From contig CAYVVD010000007.1 of assembly GCA_964454975.1 (NCBI GenBank), positions 78,256 through 142,255 of the forward strand: DNA of 64,000 nt, given 5' to 3'. The position numbers and the translations under genes were made by a program. Below are positions 1-8,243 of the stretch, piece after piece; the first letter of the stretch is position 1, and the number at the start of each line of letters is the position of its first letter. The notes beneath the pieces are model-generated. The model ran no database searches. It was not told where the DNA came from and saw only the letters and a list, made by a program, of their open reading frames with translations. This DNA is from CAYVVD01 sp964454975 (GTDB lineage: Bacteria > Bacteroidota > Ignavibacteria > Kapaibacteriales > UBA2268).

Positions 1-2
1 AC

Positions 3-227
3 GAATGCCGTGCCTGGACGATAAAAAAAGGGATGACCGCACAAGAGGCTGCCGGTGCAATTCATACTGATTTTTACAACAAATTTATCCGTGCTGAGGT
101 TGTTGCATATAATGATTATATGGAAAACGGTTCAATGGCGGCATGTAAGGATAAGGGATTAGTGCGTCTGGAAGGTAAGGAGTATATTGTTCATGACGGG
201 GATATTATGAATATAAGGCATGGCTAA
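3..227 (+). CDS. ychF: Redox-regulated ATPase YchF, C-terminal fragment
   Basis: This is the 3' end of a gene whose 5' part lies before the window; the reading frame is open from base 3 to the TAA at 225-227. The roughly 74 visible residues match the C-terminal TGS-type end of the YchF/Ola1 (Obg-like) P-loop ATPase: ECRAWTIKKGMTAQEAAG, then HTDFYNKFIRAEVV, and the closing LEGKEYIVHDGDIMNIR. YchF binds ribosomes and hydrolyses ATP, and is linked to translation and oxidative-stress control. The ATPase domain cannot be checked. The stop overlaps the end of the convergent kdsB by four bases, so no terminator separates the two genes. Confidence 0.9.
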   Translation, partial: ECRAWTIKKGMTAQEAAGAIHTDFYNKFIRAEVVAYNDYMENGSMAACKDKGLVRLEGKEYIVHDGDIMNIRHG

Positions 228-988
228 CTTCGCACGCGGCTATAGATTTCCCGTACTTTTTTCAGGTCTTCTCCTGTATCAACGCTTATTAGCTCCTCAG
301 TTGTTTCATGGCAATAATATTTGTATCCGCGTTCCAGAAGCCTTAACTGCTCAAGTTTTTCAGCTTTTTCAAGCTTTGATTGAGAAAATCTTACAAAATC
401 CAACAAGGCGTTTCTACGGTAGGCATAAACTCCGATGTGCCTGTAAAAGTTGTGATTCTCCAACCAATTCTTTCCGGGAATATCCCTGAGATATGGAACA
501 GCCTGGCGTGAGAAATATAATGCCATGCTTTCAAGTCCCGGAACTACTTTAACAACTGATGGATTTTCCAGTTCTTCATTTGTTTTGATTTTTGACATCA
601 GCGTACCGACTTCAGCATTGGTTTTTAAAAAAGCTTCCAGCATTTCATCGAGTGTATTCGCTGATAGGAGAGGTTCGTCACCTTGAATGTTGACTACAAT
701 TGAAGAACTGTCGCCAGTTAATTCAAGCACTTTAGCAATCCTGTCCGTACCGCTTGGAATATCCGTGGGAGTTAAAATACATTCAGCGCCAAATTCCTCG
801 CAGACATTCACGATTTTTTCATTATCGGTAGCAATAAATATTTTTTTTATTAATTCTGACTTTTTGGCATTGTCCCAGACGCGGATGATAAGGGGTTTCC
901 CTTCAATATCCGCCAACATTTTTCCGGGTAAACGAGTAGAAGCAAATCGCGCCGGGATTACTGCAATAATATCATTTGCCTGAGTCAA
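224..988 (-). CDS. kdsB: 3-deoxy-manno-octulosonate cytidylyltransferase (CMP-KDO synthetase)
   Basis: KdsB activates KDO with CTP to form CMP-KDO, the donor for the inner core of lipopolysaccharide, in the cytoplasm. The 254 residues match the family's usual length of about 250. The nucleotidyltransferase signature PARFASTRLPGKML lies near residues 12-25, NIQGDEPLL near residue 100, and the family motif HIGVYAYRRNALLDF in the second half; a typical GEDLKKVRE region closes the protein. The start follows the small GatC-like gene by about 20 bases, so the two are probably co-transcribed. Its presence implies a Gram-negative outer membrane with KDO-containing LPS. Confidence 0.95.
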   Translation of the reverse strand: MTQANDIIAVIPARFASTRLPGKMLADIEGKPLIIRVWDNAKKSELIKKIFIATDNEKIVNVCEEFGAECILTPTDIPSGTDRIAKVLELTGDSSSIVVNIQGDEPLLSANTLDEMLEAFLKTNAEVGTLMSKIKTNEELENPSVVKVVPGLESMALYFSRQAVPYLRDIPGKNWLENHNFYRHIGVYAYRRNALLDFVRFSQSKLEKAEKLEQLRLLERGYKYYCHETTEELISVDTGEDLKKVREIYSRVRS

Positions 989-1008
989 CGAGAGCTTGGA
1001 AGGTTTTA

Positions 1009-1236
1009 TCAGTTGAAGCCCTTGTTTTCGGAATTTTCGCTGATATTTAAACCCGGGTCATTTGTACTAATTTCTTTATTTCCTGATGAGAATGTTGAGA
1101 ATTTTTCAATTTCGCTGATGAAATTAAGAATTTGGTCAAATGCCGGATTTAAAGTGCTAATGTCTTCGTCACTTAGTTTCAAGCCCGATTGAACAGCAAT
1201 TTTATTGAATAATTTGTCTTTTTTAGATGCCTGCAT
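1009..1236 (-). CDS. Small GatC-like protein
   Basis: This 75-residue protein resembles the amidotransferase subunit GatC. The pattern KIAVQSGLKLSDED followed by FDQILNFISEIEKF matches the GatC signature of a short helix, the sequence L-x-L-s-e-E, and a second helix ending before a proline/aspartate-rich tail. GatC is normally about 95 residues and wraps GatA and GatB in the GatCAB complex, so this copy is somewhat short. No gatA or gatB is in the window, whereas the archaeal-type gatE and gatD are at 47952-51280. It lies directly upstream of kdsB on the same strand. The assignment rests on pattern recognition only; an unrelated small protein with two helices is the alternative. Confidence 0.5.
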   Translation of the reverse strand: MQASKKDKLFNKIAVQSGLKLSDEDISTLNPAFDQILNFISEIEKFSTFSSGNKEISTNDPGLNISENSENKGFN

Positions 1237-1394
1237 ATAGCAATATAATAATTCATATTTATTTTATATTCAAAATATTTATGAATTTCGCCATTTTATC
1301 ACATTGTGGAAAATTAACAACAAATTAAACATTATCAATAATTCGTTGAAATTTATTAGATTTTCCGTTTCTAAAGTACAAAGGTCTGGTTTAA

Positions 1395-2672
1395 ATGTTT
1401 AATCCCTATGACATACTGATTTTTGCAAGCATATTGATTATGCTTTCATATATCTTCAATATAATGTCCAGTCAATGGAAGATACCTTCTGTACTGTTCC
1501 TTATTTTCACGGGGATAGTAATTAAGTATATCGCTGCTCAGTATGACATTAACATAAGCCAGGACTTCTTCTCCGTTCTCGAGCTTTTGGGAATTATAGG
1601 CCTGATAATGATTGTGCTGGAAGCTGCGGTTGACCTTAAGGTTTCACGTTCAAAAATCAATATTATACGCCAGTCCATACTGATTTCTATCATCATTCTT
1701 GTTCTTTCGTCAATCGGCATAGCATTCACTATAATGTTCTTCAGGGGAGAAGAATTCTTCAAATCGCTTGTATATGCAATCCCGCTTTCAGTTGTTTCAA
1801 GCGCTGTTCTAATCCCGAGCGTTCATGCCCTCACACAGAAGAAAAAGGAATTTTTGATTTACGAATCTACTTTCTCCGATATAATTGGAATAATGTTTTT
1901 TAACTATGTGGTATTACAGGGGAGTACGATATTCTCCATTTCCGGGATATGGATGATAATTTCAACCATTTTTCTGTCGGTATTGATTTCTTATTTCCTT
2001 GTTTATCTTTTTTCAAGGATTAAAACTGATATAAAGCTCTTTCTAATGATTGCAATTCTTGCGGTTCTCTATGCACTTGGCAAGAAACTGCACCTTTCGC
2101 CGCTTCTGATGATATTTATTTTCGGGCTTGTGCTAAATAATCCACGGTTGTTCTTCAAAGGTGCGCTCTCCAGATTTCTCGATTTTGAGAAAGCAGAAGA
2201 AGTCAGAAAGGATTTTCGTACTGTAACTGCAGAGTCTGCGTTTGTAATGAGGACATTTTTCTTTGTTGCATTCGGAATGATAATTGACATTGGTGAATTG
2301 CTTGACTGGAGAGTATTATCAGTAGGCACAGCAATTGTAGTTATTCTTTATATCGTGAGATATATCAATTTCAAAGTGTTTGTAAAATCCGACGTATTCC
2401 CGGAAATTTTCCTCGCGCCAAGGGGTTTAATAACTATCTTACTATTCTTTACGATACCTGTTCAATATCAGATATCAGACTTCAAGGAAGGTATTTTATT
2501 CTTTGTGATTCTTGCTACCAGTTTAGTAATGTTTATAGCACTGATAAGTTCTAAAGACGTCAAACCTTCTAAGTTCTTTGTAGTAGATTATGGCCTGGAA
2601 CCTTCTGATTCCGCAACAGCCCGGGGATATGAAATAGAAATTAAGCGAAACATAAATGATGAACAGGATTAA
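1395..2672 (+). CDS. Cation:proton antiporter (Na+/H+ exchanger family)
   Basis: This is a 425-residue integral membrane protein with about eleven to twelve hydrophobic segments, the layout of CPA-type antiporters that exchange Na+ or K+ for H+ across the inner membrane. The segment ESTFSDIIGIMFFNYVV near residues 156-172 carries the acidic pair typical of the ion-binding core, and the preceding segment has the small-residue-rich pattern seen in the crossed helices. LAPRGLITILLFF near residue 342 is another family hallmark. A short hydrophilic tail of about 35 residues has no recognisable RCK or CBS domain. It stands alone between the kdsB pair and a secreted protein gene. The transported ion cannot be deduced. 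Confidence 0.85.
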   Translation: MFNPYDILIFASILIMLSYIFNIMSSQWKIPSVLFLIFTGIVIKYIAAQYDINISQDFFSVLELLGIIGLIMIVLEAAVDLKVSRSKINIIRQSILISIIILVLSSIGIAFTIMFFRGEEFFKSLVYAIPLSVVSSAVLIPSVHALTQKKKEFLIYESTFSDIIGIMFFNYVVLQGSTIFSISGIWMIISTIFLSVLISYFLVYLFSRIKTDIKLFLMIAILAVLYALGKKLHLSPLLMIFIFGLVLNNPRLFFKGALSRFLDFEKAEEVRKDFRTVTAESAFVMRTFFFVAFGMIIDIGELLDWRVLSVGTAIVVILYIVRYINFKVFVKSDVFPEIFLAPRGLITILLFFTIPVQYQISDFKEGILFFVILATSLVMFIALISSKDVKPSKFFVVDYGLEPSDSATARGYEIEIKRNINDEQD

Positions 2673-2737
2673 TATTTTAGGTTTATTGTCGAAAATAAAA
2701 GTAAGGTGGCACATACATTGCTAGTAAAAGAGTGCTT

Positions 2738-4171
2738 ATGCGAATTACCATAACTATATTGATTACCCTTGCATGGGTTAATTTAAGCGCCCAGAGTATA
2801 AGGCTGGTGAGGACGGACGTGGATACTTCCCGTTCCTCTTTTATTACAGCCAGCTATATGTTCGGGGTTGATGTTTACGTAGAAGATGTGCCTGCCACAA
2901 ATAATGTATCATTCGAACTTCATTACAACAATTCAGATTTTATAAAGTACTCATCATATAAAATCGGCGATTTTGGAGACGATGGTATTGCTTTTGTAAT
3001 ACCGGGTGATGACGGTTCAGGCAATGGAATTCTAAAAGTAGGCGTGTTTTCCGGTAAACCTCTTGATTCAACAGGTTTTGACAATCCGATGGTGTTGCAT
3101 ATTGATTTTGCTGTGCTTCAATCAATTCCTGACGGTGACATTGTCAGCCTCAACTTTGTAAATGCGCTTGCCACGACAAAAGAAGATGGCGAACCTGTAA
3201 GCACAACACTCAACAGTGTATTGGCCGAATACCTTGTCCATGGTTACCGCAATGTCTGGCCCGGCGATGCTGACAATAACGGTATTGTTGACCCTCGCGA
3301 TTTTAATGTTGTAGGCCTTTTTATCGGAACTGGTTCGAGGACAAAAGGCAGCCGGAGCTTCAAACGCGAAAATGCTTCCATGCTTTGGTCGGCGCAAAGA
3401 GTTTTGGTATGGGACAATGCAGATGCTACTTTCGCTGATTGCGACGGTAACGGCGATGTTACTGTGGAGGACGGGCTAACAATTCTACTTAATATGGACA
3501 GCTCCCATGCTGATGTGAATTCAATTCCAAATGAAGATAAATATGAACCGGCAGTTCAAAGGTACAGTGGAGATGAATACCTGCTTGTTCCACTAAGAGC
3601 TGCATACATTGAGGACTATGTAGCGGCATTCGGAAGTATTGATATTTCAGGATTAAGAAATGACTTCGAGATTGAAGGTATTATGCCGGGGGAAGGATTT
3701 GGAAACACAGGTGTTTTTGTTTTGGAAGGATTTGAAGACAGATTTAATGCTTTTGAATTCTGCATAGGTTCTTACAGTCCTCAATTCCGGCCTGCGCCGG
3801 ATGAGATAATTGCCTGGATAGCATTAACTCCCAAGAAATCATTCTATGAAATACCTGAGATTGATGCCGATATCTGGGGCATGAACAGGCAGGGAAGAAG
3901 GTTCAAAATAGAACAACTTACTGATGTTTTGATATCTGATAAAGTAAGTGGTATTGAATTTACTACAAATGAAATAATTGTTAATGAATTGCTGAATGAC
4001 AGTAAGATTGTAATTTATGATATTCAGGGCCGGGCCGTGTATGGCTTTGAATCAATCTCTCCTTCTATCAGAATATCCAAACATGCCCTGAACCTGCAGT
4101 CTGGTATATATTTCCTTGCAATTGAAAGCAGCCTTTCCCGCCGAACTGCTAAATTTATAATTAGCGAGTAA
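2738..4171 (+). CDS. Secreted cohesin-like/dockerin-like protein with T9SS sorting domain
   Basis: I chose the ATG at 2738, preceded by AAGAG about five bases upstream, over the GTG at 2732. A signal peptide (MRITITILITLAWVNLSAQS) leads into a region of about 130 residues resembling the cohesin/type III dockerin-partner fold, with alternating strands and the segment GILKVGVFSGKPLDSTGF. Two calcium-loop, dockerin-like motifs follow but are separated by about 40 residues: GDADNNGIVDPRDFNVVG near residue 175 and DCDGNGDVTVEDGLTILL near residue 233. The last 75 residues look like a type IX secretion C-terminal domain (VIYDIQGRAVYGF, then LQSGIYFLAI). It is probably exported and anchored to the cell surface. 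No catalytic motif is visible. Confidence 0.7.
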   Translation: MRITITILITLAWVNLSAQSIRLVRTDVDTSRSSFITASYMFGVDVYVEDVPATNNVSFELHYNNSDFIKYSSYKIGDFGDDGIAFVIPGDDGSGNGILKVGVFSGKPLDSTGFDNPMVLHIDFAVLQSIPDGDIVSLNFVNALATTKEDGEPVSTTLNSVLAEYLVHGYRNVWPGDADNNGIVDPRDFNVVGLFIGTGSRTKGSRSFKRENASMLWSAQRVLVWDNADATFADCDGNGDVTVEDGLTILLNMDSSHADVNSIPNEDKYEPAVQRYSGDEYLLVPLRAAYIEDYVAAFGSIDISGLRNDFEIEGIMPGEGFGNTGVFVLEGFEDRFNAFEFCIGSYSPQFRPAPDEIIAWIALTPKKSFYEIPEIDADIWGMNRQGRRFKIEQLTDVLISDKVSGIEFTTNEIIVNELLNDSKIVIYDIQGRAVYGFESISPSIRISKHALNLQSGIYFLAIESSLSRRTAKFIISE

Positions 4172-4213
4172 ATAAAAATTCCGGAATCGCTGCAAAGAAA
4201 TCCCGGAATTCAG

Positions 4214-4287
4214 GGCGAGAGACGAGATTTGAACTCGCGACCACCAGAGCCACAATCTGGCGCTCTACCGACTGAGCTACTCCCGCC
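4214..4287 (-). tRNA. tRNA-His (anticodon GTG)
   Basis: Read on the minus strand the sequence folds into a full cloverleaf: acceptor stem GCGGGAG/CTCTCGC, D arm GCTC/GAGC, anticodon stem CCAGA/TCTGG around the loop TTGTGGC with anticodon GTG, and T arm GCGAG/CTCGT around TTCAAAT. The base before the acceptor stem is an encoded G (G-1) facing C73, the identity pair specific for tRNA-His. The 3' CCA is not encoded. No other tRNA was seen in the window. Confidence 0.96.
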
Positions 4288-4580
4288 ATGTAGAACTACA
4301 AATTTAAGCAAATTTTAAATAAAATCAATTAAGCTTATATTTCATCTTCATTTCCGGTGTCGCAACTCATTCATTATATCATATAATTTCATGAAATATT
4401 AATCAATAATTCATGAAACTTGATCCAATTTAATAAATTACGTTTATTAAGGTCGCTTAACAATGGGTTATTAAAAATTCATTAAGTTGTATTAATATTT
4501 CTTTTGATTATACTTTTACTTTTCGATATTTTCCACTACTTAATAAATCCATACCGGTAATTCCACTTCAAGGAGATGAT
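4288..4580. promoter_or_regulatory. AT-rich intergenic region upstream of the PfpI/ThDP gene cluster
   Basis: This stretch lies between the tRNA-His gene, which it also precedes on the minus strand, and the first gene of the ten-gene cluster. It is strongly AT-rich and holds no convincing gene. It must contain the cluster's promoter, but I could not single out -35/-10 or Bacteroidetes-type elements with confidence. The only clear signal is the ribosome-binding site AAGGAG at 4570-4575, five bases before the ATG at 4581. Confidence 0.5.
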
Positions 4581-5402
4581 ATGAATAAAATACTGGCAAT
4601 ACTTTCAAACTTCGGTTATTGGGGAATTGAGTTTGTCGGTCCAAAGCTTGCCCTCGAGAAAGCGGGCTACTCAATTGAGATATGCACACCCAGGGGCGAA
4701 AGGCCAATTGCATTGCCGCCCAGCTATGACGTAAATTACTGGGACCCGCCGCTCGGCCTTAATGTTACAACCCCCGAAGATGCCGAAGAGGTAAAAAAAG
4801 TTGAAGATAGCGACTTTCTTAATAACCCGAAAAATCTTTCAGAGTGGTTTCCCGAAAGGCCCTATTTCAGCAAAGATAAATTTCTGAGGGAATTTGAAAA
4901 ATATTATAACGAACTCGAAGCTGCGGAGAAAGACCTTGAGCAGTATGATGGGGTATTAATCGTAGGCGGAAGCGGGCCGATACTCGACATGGTGAACAAT
5001 CAGCGTGTTCATGATGTTATTCTCGGCTTCCACAAAGCAGACAAGCCGATTGCTGCTATTTGCTACGGGGTTGCCTGCCTCGCCCAGGCACGTGATTTCA
5101 ACGAAAGGAAATCTATAATCCGTGGCAAGCATGTCACGGGGCACTGTATCGAATATGATTACAAGGACGGAACCGGTTTTGTAGGAACTGATTTGAACAT
5201 AGGCCCACCGCCATATTGCCTTGAATATATGCTTACTGATGCTGTTGGTCCTGAAGGCGAGTATCACGGTAATTTCGGCAAGCATATATCAGTCATTGTT
5301 GACTACCCGTTTATCACAGCCCGCTCGCTACAGGGTTCTCATGTATTCGGAGAAAAATTTGTTGATATGCTGGACAAAGGTTTAAGGCGCTATGGCTGGT
5401 AG
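4581..5402 (+). CDS. DJ-1/PfpI-family protein (paralogue 1 of 3)
   Basis: This 273-residue protein has the class-I glutamine-amidotransferase-like fold of the DJ-1/PfpI family: YDGVLIVGGSGPILDM at about 122-137, and the nucleophile elbow AAICYGVACLA with Cys161. The residue after the cysteine is Tyr, where proteases such as PfpI and Hsp31 have His, so peptidase activity is doubtful. The family also includes deglycases, isonitrile hydratases, glyoxalases and chaperones. PFITARSLQGSHVFGE near the C-terminus is the usual closing motif. A strong Shine-Dalgarno sequence precedes it, and its end overlaps the start of the ThDP enzyme by eleven bases, suggesting translational coupling as first gene of the cluster. 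Confidence 0.85.
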   Translation: MNKILAILSNFGYWGIEFVGPKLALEKAGYSIEICTPRGERPIALPPSYDVNYWDPPLGLNVTTPEDAEEVKKVEDSDFLNNPKNLSEWFPERPYFSKDKFLREFEKYYNELEAAEKDLEQYDGVLIVGGSGPILDMVNNQRVHDVILGFHKADKPIAAICYGVACLAQARDFNERKSIIRGKHVTGHCIEYDYKDGTGFVGTDLNIGPPPYCLEYMLTDAVGPEGEYHGNFGKHISVIVDYPFITARSLQGSHVFGEKFVDMLDKGLRRYGW

Positions 5403-7098
5403 TACAAACAGATTTAAAATAATAGAGCAGTTCCTTGCTAATGGTATGAACAGGATGTTTGGCAACCCCGGCACTGTTGAGCAGGGCTTCCTGGATGCTC
5501 TTGCCGATTACCCTGAGATGAAGTATATCCTTACATTGCAAGAGTCTGTTGCCGTCCTTACCGCTGACGGATATGCCCGCTCTATGAAAAAAAACACGCT
5601 TGTTCAGATTCACAGCACACCGGGGCTTGGTAATTCAATAGGCGCTCTTTACCAGGCGATGCGTGGTCATTCCCCGCTTGTTGTTATCGGTGGCGACGCC
5701 GGCATAAGGTATATAAACATGGACGCACAGATGGCCGGCGACCTGGTTAGTATTGCAAAGCCTGTCACGAAGTGGGCATCTATGATTTTGGAACCTCAAT
5801 CCTGCCTGCGCATGATAAGACGGGCAATCAAAATAGCAGGGACACCGCCGATGGGGCCGGTCTATCTCTGCCTGCCTATGGATGTCCTTGATGCAGAATG
5901 CACTGAAGAAATTTACCCGGTGGGGATTCCTTCAACTCGAGTCCGGCCGGATAGTATTGCAATAGATAATGCAGCAGACATTCTTCTTTCTGCTGAAAAA
6001 CCAATGATTTTTGTTGGAGATGGAGTTGCTTATTCCGGGGCTGTAGAAGAACTAACACAAGTAGCAGATTTACTCGGCGCAGAAGTTTATGGCGTGGACT
6101 CCGGTGATGTAAACATGGACTGGTCGCATCCATTGTGGCAGGGTGCAACAGGACACATGTTCGGCTACCACAGCCTGCCAATTACCCAAAAAGGCGATGT
6201 AAACCTTTTGGTGGGAACTTACATGGTTCCGGAAGTATTCCCTGAACTTGGTAGTATCTTTGCCTCTAAAGCAAGAAACATACACATCGACCTAAACGCT
6301 TATGAAATAGGCAAGAACCACAGGGCTGATATTTCTTTTGTTGCGGATCCTAAATTAACTCTGAAAGCTTTATCTGAAGCACTAAATGCAAAGCGAACAA
6401 AGGCATACATTACGACCATTGAAAGCAGGGTTTCAGAATTATCAAATGCTAAAGAACAAAGTATTGCAGAAGACAAAGAAGCAGATGATAGAATAGCTGA
6501 TAATGTTCCGATGGATTTCTCTGTGTTTGCGAAAGAATTGGCGAAAAACCTCCCCGCTGACACTATAATATTTGATGAAGCGCTGACAAGCTCACCTGCT
6601 CTGACACGATACATTGTACCTAAAAAGGAGGGCTCTTTCTTCCAGACTCGTGGCGGCTCTCTTGGAGTTGGGATCCCAGGGGCAATCGGTTTGAAGGTAG
6701 CCAACCCGGACAATACTGTAATCGGATTTACAGGCGATGGCGGTTCAATGTACACAATACAGGCACTCTGGACTGCTGCCAGGCACAACATTGATGCTAA
6801 GTTTGTAATCTGCAACAACGGTAGTTACAGGCTGCTCCAGCTAAACATTGATGCTTACTGGCGTGAAAGGAATTTCGGAATACATGCTCATCCGCTTCCA
6901 TTTGATTTATCCGAACCGCCTGTTGATTTCGCCGGCCTTGCGGAGGCAATGGGCGTTAAAGCTCTGAAAGTGGAAAAACCTGAAGAAGTTGGCACTGCAA
7001 TCCGGAAAATGCTGGATCACAAGGGGCCTTTTTTAATTGATGTAATTCTCGAAGGGGATAAACATTCGGGGGATGTTGCCCTTCATTGCGGACAATAA
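5392..7098 (+). CDS. ThDP-dependent enzyme, benzoylformate decarboxylase-like
   Basis: This 568-residue protein has the three-domain architecture of thiamine-diphosphate decarboxylases and acetolactate synthases. The N-terminal part closely follows benzoylformate decarboxylase: FGNPGTVEQGFLDAL, the catalytic glutamate Glu51 in TLQESVAVLTADGYA, and VQIHSTPGLGN with His74 matching the family's first active-site histidine. The second histidine (His281 in the Pseudomonas enzyme) is not evident; the region reads GTYMVPEVFPELG. The cofactor motif GDG (448-450) followed by CNNGSY (474-479) is intact. The probable reaction is decarboxylation or carboligation of a 2-oxo acid, substrate unknown. It overlaps the preceding PfpI gene and is followed by EthD after twelve bases. 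Confidence 0.88.
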   Translation: MAGSTNRFKIIEQFLANGMNRMFGNPGTVEQGFLDALADYPEMKYILTLQESVAVLTADGYARSMKKNTLVQIHSTPGLGNSIGALYQAMRGHSPLVVIGGDAGIRYINMDAQMAGDLVSIAKPVTKWASMILEPQSCLRMIRRAIKIAGTPPMGPVYLCLPMDVLDAECTEEIYPVGIPSTRVRPDSIAIDNAADILLSAEKPMIFVGDGVAYSGAVEELTQVADLLGAEVYGVDSGDVNMDWSHPLWQGATGHMFGYHSLPITQKGDVNLLVGTYMVPEVFPELGSIFASKARNIHIDLNAYEIGKNHRADISFVADPKLTLKALSEALNAKRTKAYITTIESRVSELSNAKEQSIAEDKEADDRIADNVPMDFSVFAKELAKNLPADTIIFDEALTSSPALTRYIVPKKEGSFFQTRGGSLGVGIPGAIGLKVANPDNTVIGFTGDGGSMYTIQALWTAARHNIDAKFVICNNGSYRLLQLNIDAYWRERNFGIHAHPLPFDLSEPPVDFAGLAEAMGVKALKVEKPEEVGTAIRKMLDHKGPFLIDVILEGDKHSGDVALHCGQ

Positions 7099-7110
7099 CC
7101 AGGAAATCAA

Positions 7111-7803
7111 ATGATACACCAGTTAATTTTTGCAAATCCAAAACCCGGTATGAGCGTTAAAGAATTCCAGGACTATTGGCTGAACGTTCATGCTGTTAAT
7201 TTCGCCAGCAAAATAAAGCAAATCAAGAAGTACAAAATTGATACAGTCTTTCCGGTTGGCGATGAAAAGCCTCTATTTAATGGTATCGCTGAAATCTGGC
7301 TTCACGAAGAAGAACAGATTGAATCTCTCCGCTCGGATGAATTTCTTAATGGCGCACGCAGGGATGAACCGAACTGGGCTGCGTTCTGGGAAACTATCGG
7401 CCTCGACACAGATGCTCACGTAATAGTTGACCCGGGTGAGCTGGAAAGAAATGCTTCAGGCGTGAAACTTGTGTTATTTATTAAGCGAAAAGAGGGCATT
7501 AGCCTCGGTGATTTCCGAAGTAAAAGCTTGGGCGAACATGCCGGAAGAATGCAAGCAATCCCCGGTTTGAAGGGCTATTACCAATGCCATGCGAAAGACG
7601 GCCTGTATGCTGTGGGTGAATCGAGGCTGGATTCTATAGAGTTGCTATGGTTTGAGAATGAAAAAGTCTTAGATGCAACAATTGAATCTGACGAATACAA
7701 GAGTTACGTGGAAGGAGAAATAGCCTCGCTTGTTGAGACTAAATGGCTGTTCAGGATGGCATGCAAAGAGCACTGGGTTATCGGACCGGATTTCAGGGAT
7801 TGA
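7111..7803 (+). CDS. EthD-domain protein with two tandem dimeric alpha-beta barrels
   Basis: The 230 residues split into two halves of about 110, each resembling an EthD/dimeric alpha-beta-barrel domain. The first has KEFQDYWLNVHAVNF and a following EIWLHEEEQIESL segment; the second has LGDFRSKSLGEHAGRM and SIELLWFENEKVLD. Single EthD domains accompany P450s in ether degradation and act as ring-modifying or decarboxylating enzymes in aromatic polyketide pathways. A two-domain version would form the usual dimer within one chain. It lies twelve bases after the ThDP enzyme and one base before the start proposed for the VOC gene. A catalytic role in the same pathway is likely; the reaction is unknown. 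Confidence 0.75.
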   Translation: MIHQLIFANPKPGMSVKEFQDYWLNVHAVNFASKIKQIKKYKIDTVFPVGDEKPLFNGIAEIWLHEEEQIESLRSDEFLNGARRDEPNWAAFWETIGLDTDAHVIVDPGELERNASGVKLVLFIKRKEGISLGDFRSKSLGEHAGRMQAIPGLKGYYQCHAKDGLYAVGESRLDSIELLWFENEKVLDATIESDEYKSYVEGEIASLVETKWLFRMACKEHWVIGPDFRD

Positions 7804-7804
7804 T

Positions 7805-8224
7805 TTGAGCCTGGCACAAAACATATTCAGCCTTTCGGCATGCCTCGCAACATCTGATATTGTAGCAAGCATCAAATGGTATTCTGAATTTTTAGGCTGT
7901 AAGGTTGAGGAAAGGCAGGAGTATCCTGATTATGGCTTCAAGCTTGCTTTTATTTCGCTCGGAACAGTACGTTTCGAGTTAATCGAAATTCCGGGTATTG
8001 AACCATTCAAAAGGGAATCGCCCCCTAATCATGTTAAAACACAGGGTCTGAGCCAGTTAACATTTTATGTTGAGGACATTGATGCTGCCTGGGAAGAGTT
8101 ATCGTCAAAAGATATTGCAATAGCCTCGAAACCGCTCGAATATATCGCTCAGGACACAAAATTCAGAGCATTTATGATTCGCGACAACCAGGGTAATTTA
8201 CTGGAATTCATTAAAAAATATTAA
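7805..8224 (+). CDS. VOC-family (glyoxalase/dioxygenase fold) protein
   Basis: The recognisable domain begins at LACLATSDIVASIKWYSEFLG and ends with FMIRDNQGNLLEFIKKY, one complete vicinal-oxygen-chelate module of two beta-alpha-beta-beta-beta units. VOC members include glyoxalase I, extradiol dioxygenases and epimerases and usually bind a divalent metal. The frame is open further upstream, but an ATG at 7730 would run 74 bases into the EthD gene. I propose the TTG at 7805, directly after that gene's TGA, which gives about 140 residues, normal for the family. Glu (in VRFELIEIPG) and the final Glu in LLEF are plausible metal ligands. Confidence 0.78.
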   Translation: MSLAQNIFSLSACLATSDIVASIKWYSEFLGCKVEERQEYPDYGFKLAFISLGTVRFELIEIPGIEPFKRESPPNHVKTQGLSQLTFYVEDIDAAWEELSSKDIAIASKPLEYIAQDTKFRAFMIRDNQGNLLEFIKKY

Positions 8225-8243
8225 GCCTATAATTATTTCAATT

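Noticed and set aside
4956..5285. Long minus-strand reading frames opposite the PfpI and ThDP genes (also at 6300-6818, 48899-49408, 49859-50458 and others)
   Set aside because: They lie wholly opposite well-supported genes, have no ribosome-binding sites and show compositions typical of antisense shadows.
7730..7804. Start of the VOC gene at the ATG 7730
   Set aside because: It would overlap the EthD gene by 74 bases and add residues foreign to the VOC fold; the TTG at 7805 fits the domain boundary.
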